Source: Pseudonocardia sp.
Lineage (GTDB): Bacteria; Actinomycetota; Actinomycetes; Mycobacteriales; Pseudonocardiaceae
Length of the DNA stretch: 33,263 bases
Direction: 5' to 3'
Assembly: GCA_026785945.1 (NCBI GenBank)
Contig: JAJAZD010000179.1
Span: forward strand, 1 to 33,263
Part shown: one piece after another, positions 1-7,994 of the stretch
How positions within the stretch are numbered: the stretch's first letter is position 1
Layout of the letters: each line of letters begins with the position of its first letter
The notes under the pieces: generated by a model
The model's input: the letters and a program-made list of their open reading frames with translations, nothing else
Told to the model about the DNA's origin: nothing
Databases searched by the model: none
Program-made: the position numbers and the translations under genes

Positions 1-118
1 CCCCCCCCCCCCCCCCGGGGGGGCCCCCCCCCGCGCGCGGCGGGGGGGCGGCCCCCCCCCGCGGGGCGGGGCCGCCCCGCCGCGGGGGGGGGCCCCCCCC
101 CGCCCCCCCGCCCGGGCG
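1..118. other. G/C-only low-complexity contig end
   Basis: The first 118 bases contain no A or T at all and consist of long C and G homopolymer runs. Normal coding-like sequence begins abruptly after it. I see no gene, promoter or structured repeat here. It is most easily explained as a low-quality read or assembly end, not as biology. Confidence 0.8.
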
Positions 119-248
119 TCGTCGGTACCCGTGGCCGGTGACGCCACCGTTCGCACCAGCGAAGGATTCCGCCCGGAACGCCACGCCGGTCCCCGGGGGA
201 TCTAGCGTCGTCACGACACCGATCCGGTGAACGACGAGGAGCAACTCC

Positions 249-1061
249 GTGACCGAGTCCCGACCCGTCCTGGACGCGCCGCGCGAGACGGCACGCGGTG
301 TCCGCCACGTCGTCACGGCCGTCGAGTTCGACATCCTGTGGGAACGGTTGGGGTTGGGCCCGACGCCCGTCGTCCTGCGGCTCCCCTCGCCCGGACGCAC
401 CGAGGCCGAGCGCCGCGAGGTGCGGGCAGCCGGCTGGCAGACACTGCGGGAGCGCGGGCTCGCTGGTCCGGCCGGTCCCGACCCTGAGCTCGTCCGGGTG
501 CTGCGCCTGCTCGCCCGCCCGGCCGAGCAGCTGGAGCTGCGCGGCACCTGGGGCCGCGCCGTTGTGGCCGTGGCCGCGGGACGGCCCGACGACGGGATGC
601 TCGCGGTGCGGCAGGACGCCACGGTCACGCTCGAATCCTGCGGCGCGTTACCGGCCGCCCTGCTCGGTGCCCTACCCACGGCGCCTCCGGGGCCGGGCCG
701 GGCGAGCACCGTGCCGACCTCGGTGCTCACCGCCGCACTCGGGGCGGGCGAGCCGGGGTTGCGTGCCGCGCTGATCGCCCGGGACGTGTCCCCCGGCGAG
801 GCCGGACTGCTGGCCCGGATGCTCGCCGGTGGTGGCGGGCGCGCGCAGATCGTCGCGCTGGCCACCGACGCGTCGGGCATCCCACACCGCTCGGGTGAGG
901 TCGTCGGCGTGATCGACAGCCCGGGCGGGCGCTACCTCATGACCCGTACCGTCGGCGACGACGGCGTCGAGTGGACCACCGTGGCGCCCACCGACCAGCG
1001 CGGGCTGCGCCACCGTGTCGTCCGGCTGCTCGCCGCAGCCGCGCGGGACGCGGTCGGGTGA
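249..1061 (+). CDS. EspG-family ESX secretion-associated protein
   Basis: A 270-residue protein resembling the EspG family, cytosolic chaperones that bind PE/PPE-type substrates of ESX (type VII) secretion systems. The recognisable parts are the N-terminal FDILWERLGLG followed by a PSPGRT segment (about residues 27-52), and the C-terminal part ending in GGRYLMTRT and the helix after TDQRGLRHRV. The length fits the family (about 250-290). The GTG start is chosen because GAGGAG lies at 236-241, 7 nt before it; a TAGCGT box at 203-208 may be the -10. No esx, PE/PPE or ecc gene is in view, so it is either an orphan chaperone or the edge of a locus lying to the left. The family call rests on motif recognition only. 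Confidence 0.8.
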   Translation: MTESRPVLDAPRETARGVRHVVTAVEFDILWERLGLGPTPVVLRLPSPGRTEAERREVRAAGWQTLRERGLAGPAGPDPELVRVLRLLARPAEQLELRGTWGRAVVAVAAGRPDDGMLAVRQDATVTLESCGALPAALLGALPTAPPGPGRASTVPTSVLTAALGAGEPGLRAALIARDVSPGEAGLLARMLAGGGGRAQIVALATDASGIPHRSGEVVGVIDSPGGRYLMTRTVGDDGVEWTTVAPTDQRGLRHRVVRLLAAAARDAVG

Positions 1062-1091
1062 CGGGTGGTCTCCGGCGGGCGGTTGCTCCCG

Positions 1092-1451
1092 TCAGTCCAA
1101 CCGGCTCGACGCCCGGTCGCGACCGGCGACGGCCCCGGCCACCCCGGCCACGACCGTGATCCCGGCCAACAGCACCGCCACCAGCCCGAGACCGCCCGCG
1201 AGCAGTCCGAGCACGGCCGATGCGGAACCCACGGCGAGGCCGGTCCGTGCGACGACGGGCCCGCCGCCCCCCCGCGTCACGAGCCGGGCGGCGCCGGCGG
1301 TGAGCAGGATCGCGAGCACGCCGCTCAACGGCGAGAGGAACACCGTCGGGGGCAGGAGGAAGAAGGCCGCGTCATCGACGTACTGCGCGCCGACCCCGGC
1401 GAGCAGCACGGCGCCGACGGGCACGCGGGACGTGGCAGGCATGATGGTCAT
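1092..1451 (-). CDS. Small integral membrane protein, unknown function
   Basis: A 119-residue, strongly hydrophobic protein with about three to four predicted membrane segments (roughly residues 10-25, 28-52, 65-85 and 85-106), rich in Ala, Gly, Leu and Val, with a charged tail ending in RDRASSRLD. I do not recognise a family. It follows the quinone reductase gene on the same strand after 112 nt and may be cotranscribed. The ATG start is supported by CAGGAT at 1458-1463, exactly 6 nt upstream, which can be read as a leaderless -10 box or, with the following AGGGA, as a ribosome binding site. High third-position GC supports coding on this strand. Confidence 0.6.
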   Translation of the reverse strand: MTIMPATSRVPVGAVLLAGVGAQYVDDAAFFLLPPTVFLSPLSGVLAILLTAGAARLVTRGGGGPVVARTGLAVGSASAVLGLLAGGLGLVAVLLAGITVVAGVAGAVAGRDRASSRLD

Positions 1452-1457
1452 TCCCTG

Positions 1458-1463
1458 ATCCTG
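1458..1463 (-). promoter_or_regulatory. Candidate -10 box (CAGGAT), leaderless start
   Basis: On the minus strand CAGGAT is followed by 6 nt and then the ATG of the small membrane protein. It matches the NANNNT -10 pattern seen before several other genes here. The adjacent AGGGA could instead act as a ribosome binding site, so the call is tentative. Confidence 0.3.
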
Positions 1464-1563
1464 CGTGCCCGGGACGCACCGGGAATCCGGGATGGCCCTG
1501 ATCCGACCCGGATGTCGGACACCGTCCCCGCGTCCGGGTCGCGCGGCCGCCGACCGGTCGAGA

Positions 1564-2967
1564 TCAGTCCAGGTCGCCGTGGCGCATCAACTGGCGGCCG
1601 GCCTCGGTGATCGAGCCGGACAGCGACGGATAGACCGAGAACGTGTAGGCCAGGTCGGCCACGGTCAACCCGTTCTGGACGGCCAGCGCGATCGGCAGGA
1701 TCAGCTCGCTCGCCACCGGCGCCACCACCACCCCGCCCACCACCACGCCCGTGGCCGGGCGGCAGAACAGCTTGACGAAGCCACGGCGCAGCCCCTGCAT
1801 CTTCGCGCGCGGGTTCGTCGACAGCGGCATCATGATCGTCCGTGCGGGCACCTCGCCGGCGTCGATGGCCCGTTGGCTGATGCCGACGGTCGCGATCTCG
1901 GGGCGGGTGAACACCGCCGCGGCCACCGTCTTGAGCTTGATCGGCGCGACGCCCTCACCCAACGCGTGCCACATGGCGATCCGCCCCTGCATCGCGGCGA
2001 CCGAGGCGAGCATGAGCACGCCCGTGCAGTCACCCGCCGCGTACACCCCCGGGACGCTGGTGCGCGAGACGCGATCGACGGGGATGAAGCCACCCCGGCC
2101 GGTCTCGACACCGATCTTCTCCAGGCCCAGACCGGTGGTGTTGGGCACCGATCCGACCGTCATCAGCGCGTGCGACCCGGTGACGGTGCGCCCGTCGGCG
2201 AGCGTGACGACCACGCCGTCGCCGTCCCTGCGCACCGACTCGGCCCGGGCATTGGCGAGTATCTCGACGCCGCGCTCGGCGAACACGTCCTGCAGCACCG
2301 CGGACGCGTCGGCGTCCTCACCGGGGAGCACCCGGTCGCGGCTGGATACGAGCGTCACCTTCGCGCCGAGTTCGACGTAGGCCGAGACGAACTCCGCGCC
2401 GGTGACGCCCGATCCGACGACGACGAGGTGTTCGGGCATCTCGTCGAGGTCGTAGAGCTGGCGCCAGGTCAGGATGCGCTCGCCGTCGGGCTTGGCGTCG
2501 TCGAGCAGGCGCGGGGTGGCGCCGGTGGCGATCAGGACGACGTCCGCCAGGAGGTCCTCGCGGCGTCCGTCGACCGTCAGCGCCTCGACGACGTGCGACG
2601 CCCGCGCCGCCGGCTCGTAACGGAACGTGGCGGTGCCGCGGACGATCCGTACGCCCTCACGCTCGACGCGGGCCCGCACGTCGGCGGACTGGGCGAGCGC
2701 CAGGCTCTTGACCCGGGCGTTGACCGTGGGCAGGTCGACACCGATGGCCTGACGGTCGGCGGTGAGGCCGAGTTCGGGGGCGCGGTGCAGGTCCACACGC
2801 ACACCCGCGGAGGCGATGAATGTCTTGGACGGCACGCAGTCGTCGAGCACGCAGGCGCCGCCGAGGCCGTCACGCTCGACGACGGTGACGTCACTGCCGT
2901 GCTGCGCGGCCACGAGCGAGGCCTCGTAGCCCGCCGGACCGCCACCCATGATCACGATGCGCGTCAC
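1564..2967 (-). CDS. lpdA: NAD(P)H:quinone reductase, LpdA-type flavoprotein disulfide reductase
   Basis: A 467-residue class I flavoprotein disulfide reductase. An FAD-binding GGGPAG lies near residue 8, the CVLDDC redox pair at Cys39/Cys44 followed by VPSKT, an NAD(P)-binding GSGVTGAE near residue 187, and the second FAD motif GVYAAGDCTG near 310. In true lipoamide dehydrogenases the C-terminus carries a catalytic HPTLSE; here the equivalent is YPSLSG (about 446-451), so the catalytic His and Glu are replaced by Tyr and Gly. That argues against lipoamide dehydrogenase and for the M. tuberculosis LpdA (Rv3303c) type, an NAD(P)H:quinone reductase. The GTG start has a GAGGGGG ribosome binding site about 5 nt upstream. 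It is divergent from the gene at 3039. Confidence 0.88.
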   Translation of the reverse strand: MTRIVIMGGGPAGYEASLVAAQHGSDVTVVERDGLGGACVLDDCVPSKTFIASAGVRVDLHRAPELGLTADRQAIGVDLPTVNARVKSLALAQSADVRARVEREGVRIVRGTATFRYEPAARASHVVEALTVDGRREDLLADVVLIATGATPRLLDDAKPDGERILTWRQLYDLDEMPEHLVVVGSGVTGAEFVSAYVELGAKVTLVSSRDRVLPGEDADASAVLQDVFAERGVEILANARAESVRRDGDGVVVTLADGRTVTGSHALMTVGSVPNTTGLGLEKIGVETGRGGFIPVDRVSRTSVPGVYAAGDCTGVLMLASVAAMQGRIAMWHALGEGVAPIKLKTVAAAVFTRPEIATVGISQRAIDAGEVPARTIMMPLSTNPRAKMQGLRRGFVKLFCRPATGVVVGGVVVAPVASELILPIALAVQNGLTVADLAYTFSVYPSLSGSITEAGRQLMRHGDLD

Positions 2968-3026
2968 GGGGCCCCCTCTTCGAGAAGTCTGAGTTCCCCG
3001 GCAACGGTACGCGGGGGCTCACGCTC

Positions 3027-3032
3027 TAGTCT
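3027..3032 (+). promoter_or_regulatory. -10 box TAGTCT of a leaderless transcript
   Basis: TAGTCT lies 6 nt before the GTG at 3039, and there is no purine-rich ribosome binding site between them. Transcription would start at or next to the start codon, the common actinobacterial leaderless layout. Confidence 0.55.
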
Positions 3033-3038
3033 GTCGCG

Positions 3039-3488
3039 GTGCCGTTGTACGCCGCCTACGGGTCGAACATGGACCCGGCGCAGATGAAGGAACGTGCCCC
3101 GCACTCGCCGACGGCCGGAACGGGGTGGTTGCAGGGTTGGCGCCTCACGTTCGGCGGCTCGGACTACGGCTGGGAGGGCGCCCTCTCCACCGTGGTCGAG
3201 GAGCCCGGCTCGCAGGTCTTCGTCGTGCTCTACGACGTGCCCGATCCCGACGCCGCCCAGCTCGATCGCTGGGAGGGCGGCGAGATGGGGATGCACAAGA
3301 AGCTCCGGCTGCGCGTGCACACCCTCGAAGGTGACGTCCTGGCCTGGATCTACGTTCTCAACGACTACGAGGGCGGCGAGCCGAGCGCCCGCTACCTGGG
3401 CGTGCTGGCCGATGCGGCCGAACAAGCAGGCGCACCGGACGACTACGTCGCGGCCCTGCGCAGCCGCCCGAGCAGCAAGTCCACCTAA
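3039..3488 (+). CDS. Gamma-glutamylcyclotransferase-like protein
   Basis: A 149-residue protein of the gamma-glutamylcyclotransferase (GGCT/AIG2-like) fold. The diagnostic YGSNM motif is at residues 7-11, where the family binds the gamma-glutamyl moiety, and a family-like pattern of short strands and a FVVLYDV segment follows. Members release 5-oxoproline from gamma-glutamyl compounds, but the substrate in actinobacteria is unclear. The GTG start is set by the TAGTCT box 6 nt upstream. Its position between lpdA and an amidohydrolase is the one I recall for Rv3304 in M. tuberculosis; that orthology is inferred from context and not tested. Confidence 0.75.
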   Translation: MPLYAAYGSNMDPAQMKERAPHSPTAGTGWLQGWRLTFGGSDYGWEGALSTVVEEPGSQVFVVLYDVPDPDAAQLDRWEGGEMGMHKKLRLRVHTLEGDVLAWIYVLNDYEGGEPSARYLGVLADAAEQAGAPDDYVAALRSRPSSKST

Positions 3489-3540
3489 CCCGCGAGTCGG
3501 GGTCCGCGTGCCCGCGAGTCGGGGTCCGCGTGCGCGAGTC
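3489..3540. repeat. 22-nt-period CGCGAGTC repeat array, left of the DUF559 gene
   Basis: Two perfect 22-nt direct copies at 3489-3510 and 3511-3532 are followed by a partial third copy. The core CGCGAGTC occurs at 3491-3498, 3513-3520 and 3533-3540. The array runs into the stop codon of the DUF559 gene (3539-3541). The reverse complement of the core, GACTCGCG, recurs three times with 22-nt spacing on the other side of that gene. Confidence 0.85.
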
Positions 3541-4495
3541 AGGCGGCCGGTCGGTCCCGGTGCCTCCGCCCTGCCAACGTTCCGACGAGGCGTCGGCTCA
3601 TGTCGACCCCACGGCAGGCGAAGGCATCGACGAGTTCCTGCTCGAACCGTGCCGGGCTCCTGAGATCGTCGGCTCGTACCGCGATCCGGATCCAGCCGCG
3701 CCTACGGAGATCCTCGGAACGAGCCTCGTCCTCGGCGGCCCGGCCGGCATGCGCGGCGTGCCCGTCGTACTCCAGCACGATCCGCAGGTCCGGCCAGGCG
3801 ATATCCAACCGGTAAACCTCCCGCCCGTGCGGACCGACCAGCGACCAGTTCACCTCGGGCACGGGGAAGCCGGAGTCAACGATCCGCCACAGCATCCAGC
3901 TCTCGGCCGGTGACTCGGCACGGCCTGTGGCAAGTCCGAGAAGCTGTGCGCCACGGCGCGTCCCTCGCGGGTCACGCCGCTGCGCCAACCGCTTCGCGAT
4001 CGTGGCGCGGAACTGCTCCCGCCGACCCGGTTCGATCATCGCCAGGGCCTCGTCGAGCACGGCGACCGCGTCGGGTGGACGCGCGGTGCACAGCATGTCC
4101 GTCATCGTGCGGTCGAAGCCCAGAACCGGCAGGTCGTTCACGTAGCCGAGATCGCCGGGCGTCAGCGGCCCGTTGTGCACCACGAGACCGGAACGGGACC
4201 GCAACCAGTGCCCGTACGGCGCGATGACGTGCACCGGCGTCGGCTCGACCGCCCGGCAGCCGTGCAGGTACGCCGCGGTCGGCCCGGCCAGCACGACGCC
4301 CGGGCCTCCGAGGCAGACGGCGGCGGACGCGAGCGTCAGCGGCTCGTCCGCCCGCACCGCCTCGACCAGGACACCCGACCACGGCGACGCCCACAACCCC
4401 GACTCCTGCGCCCGCCTGACCTCGTATCCCCCGAGACGCGTGATGGCGTCCCGTCGGGAAAATGCTCCGTGCCGCCCGAATTCGACGTTGCCCAT
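3539..4495 (-). CDS. AbiEi-like N-terminus plus DUF559 (PD-(D/E)XK) protein
   Basis: A 318-residue protein. The N-terminal part (about residues 10-110, with FSRRDAITRLGGYEVRRA and VVLAGPTAAYLHGC) resembles the winged-helix and following region of AbiEi-type antitoxins. The C-terminal part (about 195-300) resembles DUF559, a Vsr-like restriction-endonuclease fold, with an Asp in YRLDIAWPDLR, then VLEYDGHAAH and a closing positively charged segment. Such genes are common and variable in actinobacteria; whether they act in DNA repair, defence or as toxin-antitoxin pieces is not established. No AbiEii-type nucleotidyltransferase is adjacent. The gene is bracketed by inverted arrays of GACTCGCG repeats and preceded by two TGTGGACAA boxes. 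The ATG at 4495 has no clear ribosome binding site. Confidence 0.7.
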   Translation of the reverse strand: MGNVEFGRHGAFSRRDAITRLGGYEVRRAQESGLWASPWSGVLVEAVRADEPLTLASAAVCLGGPGVVLAGPTAAYLHGCRAVEPTPVHVIAPYGHWLRSRSGLVVHNGPLTPGDLGYVNDLPVLGFDRTMTDMLCTARPPDAVAVLDEALAMIEPGRREQFRATIAKRLAQRRDPRGTRRGAQLLGLATGRAESPAESWMLWRIVDSGFPVPEVNWSLVGPHGREVYRLDIAWPDLRIVLEYDGHAAHAGRAAEDEARSEDLRRRGWIRIAVRADDLRSPARFEQELVDAFACRGVDMSRRLVGTLAGRRHRDRPAA

Positions 4496-4546
4496 ACCTA
4501 TGACGGTGGGCTGTCCGGACCGCGGGCGGCACCCTCACCTCAGAAC

Positions 4547-4575
4547 TGTGGACAACTCACGGGCATTGTGGACAA
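4547..4575. promoter_or_regulatory. Two TGTGGACAA boxes (DnaA-box-like) 20 bp apart
   Basis: TGTGGACAA occurs at 4547-4555 and again at 4567-4575, in the same orientation, about two helical turns apart. Its complement TTGTCCACA is the consensus DnaA box of high-GC actinobacteria. The pair sits 50-80 nt upstream of the DUF559 gene. It could bind DnaA or be an autoregulatory site for the neighbouring protein. The sequence match is seen directly; any function is inferred. Confidence 0.5.
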
Positions 4576-4597
4576 CGGGCGGACGCGCTCAGAACGC

Positions 4598-4649
4598 GAC
4601 TCGCGCGCACCCACACCCCGACTCGCGCGCACGGAAAGCCCGACTCGCG
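4598..4649. repeat. 22-nt-period GACTCGCG repeat array, right of the DUF559 gene
   Basis: GACTCGCG occurs at 4598-4605, 4620-4627 and 4642-4649, spaced exactly 22 nt. The first two copies extend to GACTCGCGCGCAC. Spacer sequences differ between copies, unlike the left array. It is the inverted counterpart of the array at 3489-3540. Confidence 0.8.
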
Positions 4650-4669
4650 GGGAGGAGAGGTGCGGGCTG

Positions 4670-5905
4670 TCAGGAGGTGAGGGCTGTCAGCGCGGCTGTG
4701 GTCAGGATGCGGACGCCGACGGGCAGGGCGCGCTCGTCCAGGTCGAAGGTGGACTGGTGGAGGTCACGCATCGGGCCGTGACCGGGCCACACGCCCAGGC
4801 GCGCCAGTGCGCCGGGCAGGTGGTCGAGATACCAGGCGAAGTCCTCGCCGCCGGTGGACTGCTCGGCGTCCGTGGACGCGTCGGGGCCCAGTGTCGTGGC
4901 AGCGGCCGCGGCCAGCATGCCGCTGCTCACTGCATCGTTGACCACCGGCGGCACGCCACGTGTGTACTCCAGGGAGAAACCGATCCCGGCCGGGGCGAGG
5001 ATCGCCTCGATCAGCCCGCGGACCTTGCCCTCGAGCAGCATCCAGGTGGCGTGGTCGGCGGTGCGCAACGTCCCGCGGAGTATCCCGTGCCGCGGGATGG
5101 CGTTGGCCGCCTCGCCGGCCTGCACCGCACCCCACACCAGGACGGTGCCCGAGCGGGGGTCGACGTGGCGGGTGAGGAGCAGCGGAAGCTGCGTGACCAG
5201 CAGACCGAGCGACAGCACGAGGTCCGCGGTGAGGTGCGGACGGGCGGTGTGCCCGCCGGCCGAGGTGAGCGTCACCTCCAGCAGATCGCACGCCGAGGTG
5301 ATGGGACCGACGCGGGTGCCGAGCTTGCCGACCTCGAGACGCGGGTCGCAGTGCAGTGCGAAGATCCGCTGCACGCCCTCCATGGCTCCGTCCGCGACCA
5401 TGTCGACCGCCCCACCGGGCTGCACCTCCTCTGCGGGCTGGAAGATCAGCCGGACACGCCCGGGCAGCGACGGCGCCGAGGCGAGCGCGAGGCCGGCCCC
5501 GAGGAGCATGGCGGTGTGCGCGTCGTGCCCGCAGGCGTGCATGGCGTTCGGCACCGTGGACGCGAAGGCCAGGCCGGTGTCCTCCCGCAACGGGAGCGCG
5601 TCGAGGTCGGCTCGCAGGGCGACACAGCGGTCGCCGTAGCCGATGTCGCAGACCAGGCCCGTGCCACCGGGGAGCGTGCGGGGTTCCAGACCGACGGCCA
5701 TCAGCCGCCGCGCGACGAGTTCGGTGGTGCGGTACTCGGCGCGGCCGAGTTCGGGGACGGCGTGCAGGGAGCGACGCCAGGCGACCACGTCGGAGCGATG
5801 GGCGGCCAGCCAAGCGTCCAGCCAGGGCGGCCCGCTACCTGCGCCGAGGTCCTCGACCACGGGCTCGGAGGACAGGAGGTCCGTGTGTGCGTCCAGCAAG
5901 GTCAC
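4670..5905 (-). CDS. M20-family amidohydrolase (AmiA/AmiB-like)
   Basis: A metal-dependent amidohydrolase of the M20D group (hippurate hydrolase/N-acyl-amino-acid amidohydrolase type), 411 residues from the chosen start. Key motifs in order: RSLHAVPELG near the N-terminus, the metal-binding region ADLDALPL, HACGHDAH with its Cys and His ligands, QPAEEVQPGGA with the catalytic Glu pair, AGGHTARPH in the dimerisation domain, and STGGEDFAWY plus the C-terminal LHQSTFDLDE, where the last metal ligand is expected. The substrate cannot be told from sequence. In M. tuberculosis amiA1/amiB1 lie at the equivalent place, from memory. The GTG at 5905 is a best guess: a weak GGTGG precedes it, and the frame is open upstream to 5995. 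Confidence 0.82.
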   Translation of the reverse strand: MTLLDAHTDLLSSEPVVEDLGAGSGPPWLDAWLAAHRSDVVAWRRSLHAVPELGRAEYRTTELVARRLMAVGLEPRTLPGGTGLVCDIGYGDRCVALRADLDALPLREDTGLAFASTVPNAMHACGHDAHTAMLLGAGLALASAPSLPGRVRLIFQPAEEVQPGGAVDMVADGAMEGVQRIFALHCDPRLEVGKLGTRVGPITSACDLLEVTLTSAGGHTARPHLTADLVLSLGLLVTQLPLLLTRHVDPRSGTVLVWGAVQAGEAANAIPRHGILRGTLRTADHATWMLLEGKVRGLIEAILAPAGIGFSLEYTRGVPPVVNDAVSSGMLAAAAATTLGPDASTDAEQSTGGEDFAWYLDHLPGALARLGVWPGHGPMRDLHQSTFDLDERALPVGVRILTTAALTALTS

Positions 5906-6280
5906 TTGGCGCCACCGTTCCCGGTGGCCATCGAGTGACCTTCCGCGGCGCGTGTCACCGCGGGGGCGAGCGCTGCTGTGTCGTGCATCAGACAATGGTG
6001 CTCACCCGGACGGCGGTGTCCAAGCGGAATCGGCACAGTTCGGACAAGTGCTCGCCGAGGGGTCGCGGATCTGCTGCGGACGGGGGCAGCGTCGGTGACG
6101 AGCGGTCGATCGACTCGTGTCGGGGCCGCGTGTGGGCCGCTCGGCGCTGGTTGCACGTTCATCCTCGACGTCATGATTCCTGTGGTGCCCGATTCGATCG
6201 CGCCCGACACAATTCGGACCACCGTGTCACGATCGGGGGCCGACCGCGTCCGGTGATCGGTGTCCGGTCAGAATAGCCCG
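5906..6280. other. Intergenic region between amidohydrolase and kinase
   Basis: About 375 bases between two divergent genes, with visibly lower third-position GC in every frame than the flanking genes. It should hold the promoters of both. A minus-strand open frame (5902-6222) overlaps the amidohydrolase start by GTGA, but its codon use is not gene-like. I see no RNA gene or strong hairpin. Confidence 0.55.
6269..6274 (+). promoter_or_regulatory. Candidate -10 box CAGAAT for the kinase gene
   Basis: CAGAAT is followed by 6 nt and then GTG at 6281. It keeps the conserved A at position 2 and the AAT end of the -10 consensus. This favours 6281 over the in-frame GTG at 6260 as a leaderless start. 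Confidence 0.4.
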
Positions 6281-7945
6281 GTGTCGGACGGCAGCCCGGA
6301 GCGCGACCAGCAGCGCCGCATCGGCGGTCGCTACCTGCTGGGCGGTCAGCTGGGGGCGGGTGCGATGGGCACCGTGTGGTCCGGCTACGACGACGTGTTG
6401 CAGCGCCGGGTCGCCATCAAGGAGATGCGACTCCCGCCCGGTATGCCGGAGCGGGAAGCACTGGACATGCGCAAGCGCATCATGCGCGAGGCGCGGGCGC
6501 TCGGTGGGCTGTCGCACCCCAACGTCATCACGGTCTACGACGTGGTCGACGCGGACGGCGAGCCCATGGTCATCCTGGAGCTGGTGCCCTCGCGCAACCT
6601 CGCCACGATGATCGGCGACCAGGGGTCGCTGAGCGTCCAGCAAGCCGCCGTCGTCGGGTTCGCCACGGCCGGGGGGCTGCGCGCGGCTCACCGCAGCGGC
6701 ATCACCCACCGTGACGTCAAGCCCGGAAACGTACTGGTCGCCGACGACGGCCGCGTCAAGCTGACCGACTTCGGGATCGCCCGCAACGCTGCCGACGCCC
6801 CGATGACGAGCGCGGGTCTCGTCCTCGGCTCCCCCGCCTACATAGCGCCGGAGGTGGCGGCAGGTCAGCCGGTCACACCCGCCGCCGACCTGTGGGGGCT
6901 CGGCGCCACGCTGTTCGCCGCGATCGAGGGCCGTCCGCCCTACGACGTCCACGGCGACCCGGTATCGACCATCACCGAGGTCGTGGACGGGGAGGTGCCC
7001 CGCCCTCGCGGCGGCGGCCCGGTGGTCGACGTGATCATCGCTCTGATGGTCAAGGATCCCGACGGGCGGATGGCGCTCGACGAGGTGCGCCAACGCCTGC
7101 GCCCCTTGATCGACGACCCCGACGACCCGATGTACCCCGGTTCGCCCGACGCCCCGACGGTGACGGTGGGCATGATCTTCGTGCCCAGCCAGGCCCGGCC
7201 CGTCGAGTTCGCCCCGGCCGTGCGGGCGTCGGCGGCGTCGACACCGCTGGGTTCCGCCACCGCCGCCCGCCCACCGCCGCCCCTGGCTCCGCTTCCGGCT
7301 CCGCCCGCCTCCGCGCTGGCGGTGTCTCCCGGTCCGCTCCCGGTGCCGGCCAACTCCACCACATCCGAGGCCCGTCGTGTCGCCCCACCGGCCGGGCCGG
7401 TGCCGGCGCCGTCGTCCGGGTGGGTCGCCTCAGCCGCTCTCGTGGCCGCGGGCGCAGCGGTGGTCCTGGTCGGCCTGGCCGGGGGGTGGGCCGTCACGCG
7501 TGCGGTAGGCGGTCAGTCGCCGCTGACCACGATCAACGTCACGGTGGCGGGGTCGCAGACGTACACGCACCGCGACGAGCTCGGTTTCACGATGCCGATC
7601 CCTGTGGGCTGGACCGCGTTCCCGAACGAGCCGATCAATGGCGCGCGCTCGATGAGCTTCGTGAGCCCGGACGGGCGCGAGGAGCTCACCGTCGCCCGCG
7701 CCGCCTCGGCGGCGGCCGGAGCCACCTTGCCGGAGCCCGATGCCGAGGTGCTGGACACCACCGAGACCGGGAATGCCGCGGAGGTGGTCTTCCGCACCGA
7801 CTCGCGCATGTCGTGGCGGCGGATCGTGCCCGACCGCGCGGGTGTCTGGACGATCACCTTGACGGTCCCGCGCGACGGCGCAGGCGCGATCTCGGCCGGA
7901 CTCCTCGACACGCTCGCCGACGGCTTCGAGGTGGCTCCGGCCTGA
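6281..7945 (+). CDS. Membrane-anchored Ser/Thr protein kinase
   Basis: A Hanks-type (PknB-like) kinase of 554 residues. The cytoplasmic kinase domain (about 17-275) shows the glycine loop GAGAMG, catalytic Lys47 in [14 protein letters not shown] (Asp145), DFG (Asp163) and the APE segment YIAPEV near 188-192, so it should be active. A Pro/Ala-rich linker (about 300-378) leads to one membrane helix (about 381-405). A roughly 140-residue outer domain follows, beginning with [19 protein letters not shown]. It has no PASTA repeats, so the usual muropeptide-sensing architecture is absent; the outer domain is of unassigned type and may be the sensor. Substrates are unknown. An in-frame GTG at 6260 is an alternative start. 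Confidence 0.9.
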   Translation: MSDGSPERDQQRRIGGRYLLGGQLGAGAMGTVWSGYDDVLQRRVAIKEMRLPPGMPEREALDMRKRIMREARALGGLSHPNVITVYDVVDADGEPMVILELVPSRNLATMIGDQGSLSVQQAAVVGFATAGGLRAAHRSGITHRDVKPGNVLVADDGRVKLTDFGIARNAADAPMTSAGLVLGSPAYIAPEVAAGQPVTPAADLWGLGATLFAAIEGRPPYDVHGDPVSTITEVVDGEVPRPRGGGPVVDVIIALMVKDPDGRMALDEVRQRLRPLIDDPDDPMYPGSPDAPTVTVGMIFVPSQARPVEFAPAVRASAASTPLGSATAARPPPPLAPLPAPPASALAVSPGPLPVPANSTTSEARRVAPPAGPVPAPSSGWVASAALVAAGAAVVLVGLAGGWAVTRAVGGQSPLTTINVTVAGSQTYTHRDELGFTMPIPVGWTAFPNEPINGARSMSFVSPDGREELTVARAASAAAGATLPEPDAEVLDTTETGNAAEVVFRTDSRMSWRRIVPDRAGVWTITLTVPRDGAGAISAGLLDTLADGFEVAPA

Positions 7946-7981
7946 CTCCCGCGCGGCGCCGTGGGTGTCGGGGCCCCGACG

Positions 7982-7987
7982 TAGGCT
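7982..7987 (+). promoter_or_regulatory. -10 box TAGGCT, leaderless start of PNP
   Basis: TAGGCT ends 7 nt before the ATG at 7995, inside the 49-nt gap after the kinase gene. No ribosome binding site is present, so the PNP gene likely has its own leaderless promoter. Confidence 0.55.
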
Positions 7988-7994
7988 CCCGCTC

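Noticed and set aside
1564-2967. True lipoamide dehydrogenase (E3)
   Set aside because: The C-terminal catalytic His and Glu are replaced (YPSLSG), which fits the NAD(P)H:quinone reductase type instead.
3489-4649. The 22-nt-period repeats as a CRISPR array
   Set aside because: The conserved core is only about 8-13 nt, copies are few, the two clusters are inverted around a gene, and there are no cas genes.
5902-6222. Minus-strand 106-codon frame overlapping the amidohydrolase start by GTGA
   Set aside because: Its third-position GC is far below that of real genes here and the peptide resembles no family; the overlap is probably chance.
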